A stretch of DNA of 64,000 nt, taken from the NCBI RefSeq assembly GCF_001468125.1, contig NZ_LNYT01000020.1, positions 353,624-417,623 of the forward strand, written 5' to 3'. The position numbers were made by a program, and so were the translations under genes. This document shows positions 51,012-59,819 of this stretch, piece by piece. The stretch's first letter is position 1, and each line of letters begins with the position of its first letter. Under the pieces are notes generated by a model. It worked only from the letters and a program-made list of their open reading frames with translations, searched no databases and was not told the DNA's origin. Source of the DNA: Legionella rubrilucens (GTDB lineage: Bacteria > Pseudomonadota > Gammaproteobacteria > Legionellales > Legionellaceae).

Positions 51012-52418
51012 ATGGATAAGGAATTTCTGGAAAACATTACCTTTGAGGAGCTCATGCCTGGCCAGCAGGCCAGTTTGAGCAAAACGCTGAATCCGAATGA
51101 CATTGCCCTGTTTGCGGTGATGTCCGGAGATGTCAACCCGGCTCACCTCGACGCTGATTTCGCCAAAAGCGATATTTTTCGCGGCATCGTCGGCCACGGC
51201 ATGTGGTCTGGCTCACTCATTTCCGCTTTGCTTGGCACAACCTTGCCGGGGCCTGGAACCATTTACCTCGAGCAGGATATTAAATTCCGCAAGCCAGTCC
51301 GCCTGGGCGACACCGTCACCATTACCCTGACGGTACGGGATAAATTCCCCGCGAAATCCATTGTGACGCTGAATTGCCGAGGGGTGAATCAACGCGGGGA
51401 GACGGTGATTGAAGGATTGGCCACCGTGCTTGCGCCGACGAAAAAAATCCGCGTGGCCAAAGCGGATTTGCCGCATGTTGAAATTCATAACCATGACCGT
51501 TTTCAGGCCATCATCCAATCCTGTCAGTCGATGGAGTCTGTTCGCACGGCAGTGGTTCATCCTGTCAAGGACAATGTGCTGGCGGCGGTGGCGGATGCAG
51601 TGAAAGCCGCGTTGATTACGCCTGTCCTGATTGGCCCACGGGTTAAAATTCAGGACGCCGCTAGGCAGGCGGGCATTGACATCCGTCAATGGGAGCTGAT
51701 TGATACACCGCACAGTGACGCCGCAGCCGTCAAAGCGGTGGCGTTGGCTGCGGCAGGACATGCCGATGCCATCATGAAAGGGTCTTTGAGTACACACGAG
51801 TTATTAACCGCCGTTGTCCCTGCCAGCGCCAACCTGCGAACCAAATACCGCATCAGTCATGCCTATGTCATGGATGTCCCCTCCTACCATAAACCGCTCA
51901 TTATCACCGACGCGGCTATCAATATCGCACCGAATGCGCTCGAGAAGGCGGACATCTGTCAAAATGCAATCAATCTTTGGCGGGTGTTATTTGGCGAGGA
52001 GGAAAAGCCTAAAGTGGCCATTTTAGCCGCCATCGAATCGGTTAATCCGATCATGCAGGCGACCGTCGACGCGGCCATCCTGTGCAAAATGGCGGATCGC
52101 GGCCAAATCATGGATGGCATTCTGGATGGGCCGCTGGCCTTTGATAATGCCATTAACCGGCAGGCGGCCGAAGAGAAGGGCATCGTCTCGCTGGTGGCTG
52201 GGGATGCGGATATTCTGCTCGCTCCCGACATTGACTCAGGAAACATTCTGGCTAAACAGTTAACCTTTTTAGGCAATGCCGATGCGGGCGGCATTGTTTT
52301 GGGTGCGCGGGTTCCCATTATTTTAACCAGCCGTGCCGACTCCCTGCGCACCCGGCTTTTATCCTGCGCGCTGGCGGTTAAAATGTCTGCCGCCCGCAAA
52401 GCAGGGAAGATTAAATGA
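51012..52418 (+). CDS. MaoC-like hydratase / phosphate acetyltransferase fusion
   Basis: This is a 468-residue cytoplasmic enzyme. Residues 1-145 are a hot-dog-fold R-specific enoyl-CoA hydratase (MaoC): LFAVMSGDVNPAHLDADFA holds the catalytic Asp and His, and IVGHGMWSGSL follows. Residues 160-468 are a phosphate acetyl/butyryltransferase: AVVHPVKDNVLAAVADAVKA, GHADAIMKGSLSTHELL, ISHAYVMDVPSYHKPLIITD, DGILDGPLAFDNAI and FLGNADAGGIVLGA. The protein should hydrate enoyl-CoA and exchange CoA for phosphate to make acyl phosphate. It starts an operon whose next gene, an acetate-type kinase, overlaps by ATGA. Confidence 0.92.
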   Translation: MDKEFLENITFEELMPGQQASLSKTLNPNDIALFAVMSGDVNPAHLDADFAKSDIFRGIVGHGMWSGSLISALLGTTLPGPGTIYLEQDIKFRKPVRLGDTVTITLTVRDKFPAKSIVTLNCRGVNQRGETVIEGLATVLAPTKKIRVAKADLPHVEIHNHDRFQAIIQSCQSMESVRTAVVHPVKDNVLAAVADAVKAALITPVLIGPRVKIQDAARQAGIDIRQWELIDTPHSDAAAVKAVALAAAGHADAIMKGSLSTHELLTAVVPASANLRTKYRISHAYVMDVPSYHKPLIITDAAINIAPNALEKADICQNAINLWRVLFGEEEKPKVAILAAIESVNPIMQATVDAAILCKMADRGQIMDGILDGPLAFDNAINRQAAEEKGIVSLVAGDADILLAPDIDSGNILAKQLTFLGNADAGGIVLGARVPIILTSRADSLRTRLLSCALAVKMSAARKAGKIK

Positions 52419-53542
52419 GCGACTTGATTTTAGTGATCAATACGGGTTCATCGAGCATTAAATTTCAGGTATTCAACACCCGGCCCGTGTTAAAATGCCT
52501 GCTCAAGGGTAAGATTGTTGATTTAGGTTTAAGCCCTTCCTTTATTGCCATGGATAGCGCAAATCAGGCACAGACGCTTGCCCTTCCTGCCCATTGCAAT
52601 CACGAAGAGGCCCTGCATTTTCTCTTTCGCTGGCTTCAGGATGAGAATCAGGGGATGCCGATTAACACGGTGACGCACCGCATCGTCCACGGCGGTGACC
52701 GCTACACGTCCAGTGTGGTGGTGACGCCAGAGGTCATGGCTTATTTGCGGCAATTATGTCCCTTAGCCCCCTTACACCAGCCGCACAACCTGATGGCGGT
52801 TGATATTTTCAGTGCGTTTAAGCCGGAATTAGTTCAAATCGCCTGTTTTGATACCGCCTTTCATGCCGGGCACAATCCTTTATTGACGGCTTATGCCCTG
52901 CCGCAAAACCTCCGTGATCAGGGCATTCGCCGCTATGGTTTTCATGGCCTTTCCTATGAGTGGCTGGCTCATTCGCTGCACCAGAATGAACCGGCGTTGG
53001 CCAAAAAACGCCTGGTCGCAGCCCATCTGGGGAATGGCGCCAGCCTGTGCGCCATGAACAATGGCTGCAGCGTGGATACCACCATGGGCATGACTGCGCT
53101 TGACGGCCTGCCCATGGGCACCCGCTGTGGAAGCCTGGATCCTGGTGCTGTGATTTACATGACACGAGAGCTTCAACTCTCCCCGGATGAAGCGGAGTCC
53201 ATTCTTTACCATGAGTCAGGGTTGCGGGGCTTATCGCAATGGACGCAGGATGTTCGTCTCCTGCAAAACAGCCGGGACCCAAAGGCCCAATTTGCCCTCG
53301 ACTTTTTTTGCCTGCGGGCTGCGCAATTTGCCGGCATGATGGCGGTATCCTTGGGCGGCATCGATGGCCTGGTGTTTACTGGGGGAATTGGGGAAAACGC
53401 AAGGCCTGTTCGTGAGAGTATTGTTCATTACCTTGATTTTTTAAGGCCCTTTGAAGTCCGCGTCATCGAGGCCAATGAGGAACACATGATGGCACTGCAC
53501 ACGCTGGCAGTGCTTGAACATCATAAGGAGGAACCCACATGA
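52415..53542 (+). CDS. ackA: Acetate/propionate-type kinase
   Basis: This 375-residue kinase turns acyl phosphate and ADP into acid and ATP (or the reverse). It belongs to the ASKHA fold: VINTGSSSIKFQVF is the first phosphate loop, VTHRIVHGGDRY and FDTAFHAG follow, RRYGFHGLSYEWL holds the conserved His-Gly, AAHLGNGASLCAM is the second phosphate loop, MGTRCGSLDPGAVI and VFTGGIGENARPVR are the adenosine part. Catalytic Asp and Arg are present. It overlaps both neighbours by four bases (ATGA), so it is translationally coupled. The exact acid (acetate, propionate or butyrate) cannot be told. Confidence 0.93.
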   Translation: MSDLILVINTGSSSIKFQVFNTRPVLKCLLKGKIVDLGLSPSFIAMDSANQAQTLALPAHCNHEEALHFLFRWLQDENQGMPINTVTHRIVHGGDRYTSSVVVTPEVMAYLRQLCPLAPLHQPHNLMAVDIFSAFKPELVQIACFDTAFHAGHNPLLTAYALPQNLRDQGIRRYGFHGLSYEWLAHSLHQNEPALAKKRLVAAHLGNGASLCAMNNGCSVDTTMGMTALDGLPMGTRCGSLDPGAVIYMTRELQLSPDEAESILYHESGLRGLSQWTQDVRLLQNSRDPKAQFALDFFCLRAAQFAGMMAVSLGGIDGLVFTGGIGENARPVRESIVHYLDFLRPFEVRVIEANEEHMMALHTLAVLEHHKEEPT

Positions 53543-54294
53543 CCCATTTAAAAGGGCTGATTGTCGGTATAGCCAACAAAGACTCCATTGCCTGGGGGTG
53601 TGCGAAAGTCCTGCATGAGGCAGGCTGTGAACTGGCAATAACCTATCAGAATGAAAAAACCAAAGGTTATATCGAACCGTTGGTAAACCAGGTTTCCTGC
53701 CCCCTAGTCATGCCGCTGGATGTGAGGGAGGATTGCCAGATGGATGCCTTGTTTCAACGTATCAAAACGCATTGGGGCAAGCTGGATTTCCTAATCCATG
53801 CCATTGCGTTTGCACCTAAAAGCGATTTGCAGGGGCGTGTGGTTGATTGTTCACGCGAGGGTTTTCTAACGGCCATGGACATTTCCTGTCATTCGTTTAT
53901 TCGTTTGGCCCAGGCAGCGGAACCCTTGATGAGTCATGGCGGCAGCCTTATCACCATGAGTTATTATGGGTCAGAAAAAGTTGTGCAGAATTACAATCTC
54001 ATGGGACCGGTGAAGGCGGCATTGGAAACCGTCGTACGCTATCTGGCCATCGAGCTGGGCAGTAAAAAAATCAGGGTCAATGCCATTTCGCCAGGCCCTA
54101 TCAGTACCCGTGCAGCCTCAGGTCTTACTGACTTTGATCACCTGATGGAAAAGGCCGCGCAAAAAGCCCCTTTGCATCAACGCGTGACCATCGATGCCAT
54201 TGGTGAGATGGCGGCTTTTCTGGTTTCAGAAAAAGCACAATCCATTACAGGACAAATCCTCTATGTGGATGGTGGGTATAATGTTCGGGACTAA
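53539..54294 (+). CDS. fabI: Enoyl-ACP reductase (FabI-type SDR)
   Basis: This 251-residue NADH-dependent reductase of fatty acid elongation has the FabI pattern: GLIVGIANKDSIAWGCAKVLH (variant glycine motif), DFLIHAIAFAPKSDLQGR, SYYGSEKVVQNYNLMGPVKAALE with the catalytic Tyr and Lys spaced Y-x6-K, and IRVNAISPGPISTRAASGL, ending GQILYVDGGYNVRD. Length is a few residues short of E. coli FabI. Placement behind the MaoC-Pta and kinase genes with ATGA overlap suggests a paralogue devoted to that pathway and not the main FabI; this is inference. Confidence 0.9.
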   Translation: MTHLKGLIVGIANKDSIAWGCAKVLHEAGCELAITYQNEKTKGYIEPLVNQVSCPLVMPLDVREDCQMDALFQRIKTHWGKLDFLIHAIAFAPKSDLQGRVVDCSREGFLTAMDISCHSFIRLAQAAEPLMSHGGSLITMSYYGSEKVVQNYNLMGPVKAALETVVRYLAIELGSKKIRVNAISPGPISTRAASGLTDFDHLMEKAAQKAPLHQRVTIDAIGEMAAFLVSEKAQSITGQILYVDGGYNVRD

Positions 54295-54307
54295 GGCTGG
54301 AACCTGC

Positions 54308-54478
54308 TTATTTTCTATTCAGTGGCTTGGCTTGACGGAAAAAATGGTTAAACAGGAAATAGAGTATCCCCATGCGGCTCAACGGCATGTTCTTCAAGCT
54401 TTTATTTTTTAAAAATTTAGCCAGAAGGTGGCCAATCAGTTTGGCTTGGAAATAGCGGAATAAGAAACGGTATAACAT
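54308..54478 (-). CDS. Possible 56-residue basic hydrophobic protein
   Basis: ATG 54478, with GGAG about eleven bases upstream, opens 56 codons to TAA at 54308-54310. The sequence has two amphipathic or membrane-seeking segments (LYRFLFRYFQAKLIGHLLAK and MGILYFLFNHFFRQA) and many Lys/Arg (predicted strongly basic), with no acidic residue at all. It lies in the gap between the convergent fabI and ku genes. It could be a small membrane-binding protein; it could also be a chance frame. No family was recognised. Confidence 0.35.
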   Translation of the reverse strand: MLYRFLFRYFQAKLIGHLLAKFLKNKSLKNMPLSRMGILYFLFNHFFRQAKPLNRK

Positions 54479-54551
54479 CGGTCGATTTTCTCCATAAAAG
54501 TTAACATCAGTAAGTATAGTTGCTTATTGATAAAATGGTACTAATTTTGTA

Positions 54552-55409
54552 CTATTTTGCAGACGATTTCCTGGCTTTTTTGGCCGTTTTACTGGACTCC
54601 TGTTTGTCGGTTTTTTCTTTGCCCTTTTTTTCCATGCTTTGCTTAAGCAGTTCCATGAAATCAATGACATCATCACTGGATGTTTTCTTCACTTTTTTAG
54701 ACGGTTTGATGCTGGTAATGCCCTGCATTTTTTTGTCTATCCAGGCCATGAGCGCTTCGCGGTACTCGTCATGGTATTTTTCAGGTTCCCAGGGCGTGCT
54801 CATTTCAGAAATCAGGTCCTGAGCCATTTTGATTTCTTTGTCATTGATTTTATAGGCTTTCAAGTCATTCGTCGGAAAATGAAATTCCTCTTCCTCGCGG
54901 ATTTCCTGTTGAAACCGAATGATGTATAAAATCAGGGCATTGTCATGCGGAAGAATCAGGCTTAAATATTCACGGGTACGAATAATGACTTTGGCCACGC
55001 CGACTTTATTGGACTTTTTCAACGCTTCCCGCAATAACACATAAGCTTTTTTATTCTTGCTTTCAGGGAGAATATAGTAAGGTTTATCGAAAAAAAGGTA
55101 ATCAATGTCCTTTAGATTGACGAATTCCTCGATATCAATGGATTTATAAGCTTCAGGACTTGCTTTTTTGAAGTCTTCTTCGTCCAGGATGATATAACTG
55201 TCCTTGTCGTATTCATAGGCTTTGACAATCTCATTCCATGGCACTTCCTTGCCCGTCTCGGAATTAACGCGCTCATAGCGAATGCGGGAATGGTCATGTG
55301 AATCCACCAGGTGAAAGTGAATATCCTGTTTTTCTTCAACTTGCACAAGACTGACAGGGATTGCAACCAGACCGAAGGAAATGTCGCCTTTCCATACAGG
55401 CCTTGGCAT
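54552..55409 (-). CDS. ku: Ku, non-homologous end joining protein
   Basis: This 285-residue DNA-end-binding protein forms a ring-shaped homodimer on double-strand break ends and recruits LigD. Bacterial Ku features: RPVWKGDISFGLVAIPVSLV, RIRYERVNSETGKEVPWNEI, KAYEYDKDSYIILDEEDF, KSIDIEEFVNLKDIDYLFFDKPYY and the LISEMSTPWEPEKYHDEYRE segment. The last 50 residues are Lys/Ser-rich, the usual flexible basic extension. It is divergent from ligD with a 105-base shared promoter region. Confidence 0.95.
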   Translation of the reverse strand: MPRPVWKGDISFGLVAIPVSLVQVEEKQDIHFHLVDSHDHSRIRYERVNSETGKEVPWNEIVKAYEYDKDSYIILDEEDFKKASPEAYKSIDIEEFVNLKDIDYLFFDKPYYILPESKNKKAYVLLREALKKSNKVGVAKVIIRTREYLSLILPHDNALILYIIRFQQEIREEEEFHFPTNDLKAYKINDKEIKMAQDLISEMSTPWEPEKYHDEYREALMAWIDKKMQGITSIKPSKKVKKTSSDDVIDFMELLKQSMEKKGKEKTDKQESSKTAKKARKSSAK

Positions 55410-55514
55410 GGTTTTCTCCTTGTTTTTCTCTTTCCTTAAGTATAGGTAAAAATACGTAGCTGTTCTTTTATTGAACTACAATTAAAGAGTTAAGAGGACA
55501 AGCCAAGGATTGCC

Positions 55515-57995
55515 ATGGGCCTTGAAACCTATCATAAAAAAAGAAATTTTAAAAAAACGCCCGAACCGCGGGGTCGTGTGCATCGGCAGAAGCATTTTCT
55601 TTATGTCATTCAAAAACATGCCGCGAGCCACCTGCATTATGATTTCCGCCTGGAGCTGGATGGTGTACTAAAAAGCTGGGCGGTGCCTAAGGGACCCTGT
55701 CTTGACAATACCGTCAAACGCCTGGCGGTGCATGTGGAAGATCACCCCATCGAGTACGGGACCTTTGAAGGCATTATCCCCAAGGGCGAATACGGCGGTG
55801 GTACAGTGATGCTTTGGGATCAGGGCGAATGGATTCCACTGGATAAAGAACCGCGGGCCGGTTATGAAAAAGGCCACTTACGTTTTGAATTAAAAGGAAA
55901 AAAGCTTAAAGGGCGATGGGATCTCATCCGGTTTAAAGACGATAAAAACTGGTTTTTAATTAAGTTCAAAGACGACTATGCCGAGCCGGCTGACTATGAC
56001 ATAACCACCGATAAGCCCTTGAGTGTATTAAGCGGGCAGTCCATGGAAGGCATTGCCGATCACTACGAGCGGGTCTGGAGCAGTAAGGAAAAAAAAAACC
56101 AGGGACGTAAAAAATCAGTGACGGCGGCGCAACGATTGCAACTGAACCTCCCCGAATCGCCTTTTCCTGAGACGGTGTCCGTCCAGCTGGCGACGCTGGT
56201 GAACAAACCGCCGCGAGGGGATGATTGGCTGCAGGAGTTAAAGTTTGACGGCTACCGTATTTTAGCGTTAAAAAACAATAAAAAAGTCCAGCTGTTAACC
56301 CGAAACCACAATGACTGGACCTCTGTTTTCCCGGCGGTGGTTGACGCCATTGCTGAATTACCGGTGAAAAAGGCCATTTTTGACGGCGAGGTGGTGGTTT
56401 TAAACGAGGAAGGGCGGCCTGACTTTCAGCGCTTGCAGAATTCCATTAAAGAAGGCTTAAAGGCCCCCTTTATCTATTATCTGTTTGATTTACTGTACCT
56501 TGCGCCATACGATTTACGGCCCCTGCCGCTGATTGAGCGCAAAAGCCTGCTTGCGCCATTAATCGCAGCGTCCGCTTCATCCATTCTGCGCTACAGCGAT
56601 CACATCATTGGTCAGGGCAATGACGTCTTTAAACAGGCCTGTGACATGGCGTTGGAAGGCATCATTGCCAAGCAGATTCACAGCCCCTACGAGGGTAAGC
56701 GCACCTTATCCTGGCTTAAAATCAAATGCTGCCAACGGCAGGAATTCGTTATTGGCGGTTTTTCCCAACCCAAAGGCTCACGCACCTGCTTTGGATCCCT
56801 GTTTATCGGCGTATTCAATGAGCAGGGCGAATTCGTGCATACCGGCAATGTCGGCACCGGCTTTACTGACAAATCCATCAAATCCCTGTATGAGAAAATG
56901 AAACCCCTCATCATTGACAAAAGCCCTTTTAAAAAAAGACCGCCGGATGCCAAAACAGCGACTTGGGTGAAGCCTGAACTGGTCATTGAAGTGGAATTTT
57001 CACAATGGACAGAAGAGGGGCGATTAAGGCACCCAAGTTTCAAGGGCCTGCGGTTGGATAAACCAGCGACTGAAGTGGTTAAGGAAAACGTCAAACCGGT
57101 GGAACCCATTGAGAAAAAGGAGTCCAAGATCAAAAACACAGCCATTATTCTGTCCAATCCGGACAAGATTCTTTACCCTGAAGACAAAATCACCAAACAG
57201 GATCTTTTTGATTATTATGACGAAATCAGCGATCATATCCTGCCCTATATCCGCAACCGGTTTTTATCCCTGGTGCGCTGTCCTTCAAGCTACACGCAAT
57301 GTTTTTATCAGAAACACCTAAACCAGAAGTCCGATCACTTGCTCTCCCTGCCTGTTCAGGATAAAAACGGCGACACTGAGCAATACCTTTATCTCAATGA
57401 CAAGGAAGGGCTCTTGAGTCTGGTGCAGATGGGGGTGCTTGAAATTCATCCCTGGGGCAGTACGGTGAAACAGTACGAGTACCCGGATATCCTCATTTTT
57501 GATTTGGATCCCGGTACCGGGGTCGCATGGAGTCAGGTGGTCGATGCCGCCTTCGATATCCGCGATCGTCTGGCAAGTTATTCGTTGCGCTGTTTTGTAA
57601 AAACAACCGGAGGGAAGGGGCTGCATCTGGTGATTCCCATTAAGCCGGATCACGATTGGGATATGCTTAAAAACTACACCCATGTGTTTGCGGAATACCT
57701 TGAAAAAATCAATCCGCAAAACTACATCAGCACCATGGCGAAGGTGAAGCGCAAAGGGAAAATTTTCGTTGATTACCTGCGTAATCAGCGCGGGGCCACG
57801 GCCATTGCTCCGTTTTCAACGCGAGCAAGGCGGCATGCACCTGTTGCGGTGCCTTTGCATTGGGAGGAGTTAAGCGGGCGATTTGATGATCATTTTTATA
57901 CTATTCATACACTGCCAAAGCGGCTTAAGCAACTAAAAAACGATCCCTGGGCGGATTTCTGGACACTTCAGCAAGCCCTGCGTATTGAAAAGTAG
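55515..57995 (+). CDS. ligD: LigD, multifunctional DNA ligase for end joining
   Basis: This 826-residue ATP-dependent ligase has three domains in the order PE-LIG-POL, as in Pseudomonas LigD. PE (3'-phosphoesterase, about 1-165): FLYVIQKHAASHLHYDFRLE, with VEDHPIEYGTFEGIIPKGEYGGG. LIG (about 195-515): motif I ELKFDGYR with adenylated Lys243, then FDGEVVVLNEEG, SRTCFGSLFIG. POL (about 530-826, primase-like): ILSNPDKILYPED, LIFDLDPGTGVAW (catalytic acids), KTTGGKGLHLVIPI and VDYLRNQRGATAIAPFSTRA. All key residues are present. Together with divergent ku it forms a full bacterial NHEJ system. Confidence 0.95.
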   Translation: MGLETYHKKRNFKKTPEPRGRVHRQKHFLYVIQKHAASHLHYDFRLELDGVLKSWAVPKGPCLDNTVKRLAVHVEDHPIEYGTFEGIIPKGEYGGGTVMLWDQGEWIPLDKEPRAGYEKGHLRFELKGKKLKGRWDLIRFKDDKNWFLIKFKDDYAEPADYDITTDKPLSVLSGQSMEGIADHYERVWSSKEKKNQGRKKSVTAAQRLQLNLPESPFPETVSVQLATLVNKPPRGDDWLQELKFDGYRILALKNNKKVQLLTRNHNDWTSVFPAVVDAIAELPVKKAIFDGEVVVLNEEGRPDFQRLQNSIKEGLKAPFIYYLFDLLYLAPYDLRPLPLIERKSLLAPLIAASASSILRYSDHIIGQGNDVFKQACDMALEGIIAKQIHSPYEGKRTLSWLKIKCCQRQEFVIGGFSQPKGSRTCFGSLFIGVFNEQGEFVHTGNVGTGFTDKSIKSLYEKMKPLIIDKSPFKKRPPDAKTATWVKPELVIEVEFSQWTEEGRLRHPSFKGLRLDKPATEVVKENVKPVEPIEKKESKIKNTAIILSNPDKILYPEDKITKQDLFDYYDEISDHILPYIRNRFLSLVRCPSSYTQCFYQKHLNQKSDHLLSLPVQDKNGDTEQYLYLNDKEGLLSLVQMGVLEIHPWGSTVKQYEYPDILIFDLDPGTGVAWSQVVDAAFDIRDRLASYSLRCFVKTTGGKGLHLVIPIKPDHDWDMLKNYTHVFAEYLEKINPQNYISTMAKVKRKGKIFVDYLRNQRGATAIAPFSTRARRHAPVAVPLHWEELSGRFDDHFYTIHTLPKRLKQLKNDPWADFWTLQQALRIEK

Positions 57996-58069
57996 TGGCA
58001 GGCATTCAGGATTGGCCAGGGTGTTATGCTGTGGTATTCTCGCTCTTTATCAAGGCACAGGGAGCGAAA

Positions 58070-58456
58070 GTGACGACCTTACTGATTTGTCTGTTTATTG
58101 CGGCATTATTACCCTATCTGTCAAAACTGGCGGTGGTCTATGCCATCAAAAAAGAAGGCCGCTACGATAATCATCATCCTCGCCAGCAACAGGCCGGACT
58201 CATCGGGTTGGGTGCTCGGGCTGTGGCGGCGCATCAGAACAGCTTTGAAGCGTTGCTGGTTTTTTCCACAGCGGTTCTTGCAGCATTAGCGACTCAGCAT
58301 ACCTCAACGGTTAATCAATATTTAGCCATCACCTTCATTGCGGCAAGGCTGGCCTACCATGCCATTTATCTGTTGAATTGGTCAACATTACGATCCACCA
58401 TCTGGTTCGTGGGATGGTTGTGTTCTATCAGTATTTTATGGAATTGCATTCCTTAA
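58070..58456 (+). CDS. MAPEG-family membrane protein
   Basis: This 128-residue protein has four TM segments. GTG 58070, five bases after GGAG, is preferred over 57995 because the earlier codons lie within ligD's end and are not family-like. Features: KLAVVYAIKKEGRYDNHHPR, GLGARAVAAHQNSFEALLVFS (with the AHxNxxE pattern of MAPEG proteins) and ARLAYHAIYLLNWSTLRS. MAPEG proteins act in glutathione or eicosanoid metabolism in eukaryotes; the bacterial members are mostly uncharacterised. Confidence 0.82.
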   Translation: MTTLLICLFIAALLPYLSKLAVVYAIKKEGRYDNHHPRQQQAGLIGLGARAVAAHQNSFEALLVFSTAVLAALATQHTSTVNQYLAITFIAARLAYHAIYLLNWSTLRSTIWFVGWLCSISILWNCIP

Positions 58457-58463
58457 AGACTCT

Positions 58464-58490
58464 GTAGACAGGCCTCAATGGCCTGTCTAC
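58464..58490. terminator. Perfect 11-bp stem hairpin between convergent genes
   Basis: GTAGACAGGCC at 58464-58474 and GGCCTGTCTAC at 58480-58490 enclose TCAAT. The hairpin lies just after the MAPEG stop and overlaps the stop codon of the convergent L,D-transpeptidase gene, so it probably ends transcripts from both sides. Confidence 0.7.
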
Positions 58491-59743
58491 AATCCCAGCC
58501 AGCGTATAAAATGGGCGGTGGTTTTCAGAGTCGCCGTGGGGCGGCTATCAAAAGAAATCAGGTAATCGTCCGTGCCCGGGTTTTCCCCGTTGTCGTCTCG
58601 TTTGCTAATGGCTTTAATCTTTCCGAGATTCATCAGTTTCATTTCGGTGATGTAATAGCCGCGCAGGCGTTTTACCTCGGGAATGACGAAATAAAAGTGG
58701 CTGAAATCAGATAAAGGCTCCTGTGTGTTGCCGAGCAGAGTAATGAATTCATCCTGGCTTAAGGCAATGTATTCAATTTTATCAATTTGTCTTCTCAGCA
58801 TGCGATCCAGCGGCGGCGGGCGATGAAAAAATCGCAGGTAATTATCGGCAGTAATCACTACAATCGGTTCATTTTCTTCCCGTTGATTGTTTTTATTGAG
58901 GTCTAAAAAAAGAATTCCATCGCGCGTTTCATGCTTCGGCGGCAACAGGTTTTCTTCAACCGTCTGAATGGCGCTGCGGCGCACGGGTGAGAAATTGTCG
59001 CAATTTAAAAATTTGGATTTGAGAAACCAATTGTCGCTGGGGTAATAAATCACCATAAGGGAATTGTCCTTAATGGTATCAATGATGGGTTTCGCTAATT
59101 GCATGGGCAAAGCCGGGCACCCCCAACTGCGGCCTGCTCGGCCGTATTTTTTGATGAAATTCTCGTCGACATACCAGCCGCTGTGCATGACTAAGTAACG
59201 GCCAATGGCATTGTCATTAAAACCCTGATCAAGTCCCGCAAGGCGTAATGACAACCCTTCGCGCCCGTAATAAGCCTGTTCGGTTTTATAAACCCCAATA
59301 CTGCTGGCTTTGCTGTCGTACTGGTTGGAAAAGTATTGTGTCAACAGCGTACCGGAGCGGATGCCATGGGAAACGTAAGTATGAAACAGCAATTGATTGG
59401 TGCTTAAATCAAAAACCCAGAGCCGTTTTTCGCTGGAAGGCAAAGAATAGTCAATGATCGTTAACACCGGGTTGTGTTCAATGTGATAGGTATCCAGGCA
59501 TTTTAAGGTCGTCAGCACTTTGTTAATGACGGCTTCACTGAGGTGTGGGCTTTGCTGACGCAGGAGCGCATGAATGCTTTGCAGGGTGTGCCCATTGATC
59601 GGCGGTTGATTGTTGATAATGGAAATGACTTCGCTCAACACCGGTTCTTCCGCCGGCGTGGTTCTTTCTTTAAGAAACTGCAGAGAGGTCAGTGAGAAAC
59701 AGGGGAATGTCACTGCCAAAAGCAATAACAGGCTTTTTCTCAT
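58487..59743 (-). CDS. Exported murein L,D-transpeptidase-like protein
   Basis: This 418-residue protein has a signal peptide (MRKSLLLLLAVTFPCFSLTS). The middle part is a YkuD-type catalytic domain of the YkuD_2 family: LWVFDLSTNQLLFHTYVSHGIRSG, IGVYKTEQAYYG, NAIGRYLVMHSGWYV with the conserved His, and GRAGRSWGCPALPM with the nucleophilic Cys. It should cross-link or edit peptidoglycan stem peptides in the periplasm. The last 150 residues (GILFLDLNKNNQREENEPIVV and following) form an extra domain beyond the catalytic core, function unknown. It is divergent from the methyltransferase-like gene. Confidence 0.85.
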   Translation of the reverse strand: MRKSLLLLLAVTFPCFSLTSLQFLKERTTPAEEPVLSEVISIINNQPPINGHTLQSIHALLRQQSPHLSEAVINKVLTTLKCLDTYHIEHNPVLTIIDYSLPSSEKRLWVFDLSTNQLLFHTYVSHGIRSGTLLTQYFSNQYDSKASSIGVYKTEQAYYGREGLSLRLAGLDQGFNDNAIGRYLVMHSGWYVDENFIKKYGRAGRSWGCPALPMQLAKPIIDTIKDNSLMVIYYPSDNWFLKSKFLNCDNFSPVRRSAIQTVEENLLPPKHETRDGILFLDLNKNNQREENEPIVVITADNYLRFFHRPPPLDRMLRRQIDKIEYIALSQDEFITLLGNTQEPLSDFSHFYFVIPEVKRLRGYYITEMKLMNLGKIKAISKRDDNGENPGTDDYLISFDSRPTATLKTTAHFIRWLGL

Positions 59744-59819
59744 GGGAATTCCTTGGTCTATACTTTCTTATTCTTCCTCGTTATAACTAACTATAGCTCA
59801 AACTATTTAGGGGTGCGGG

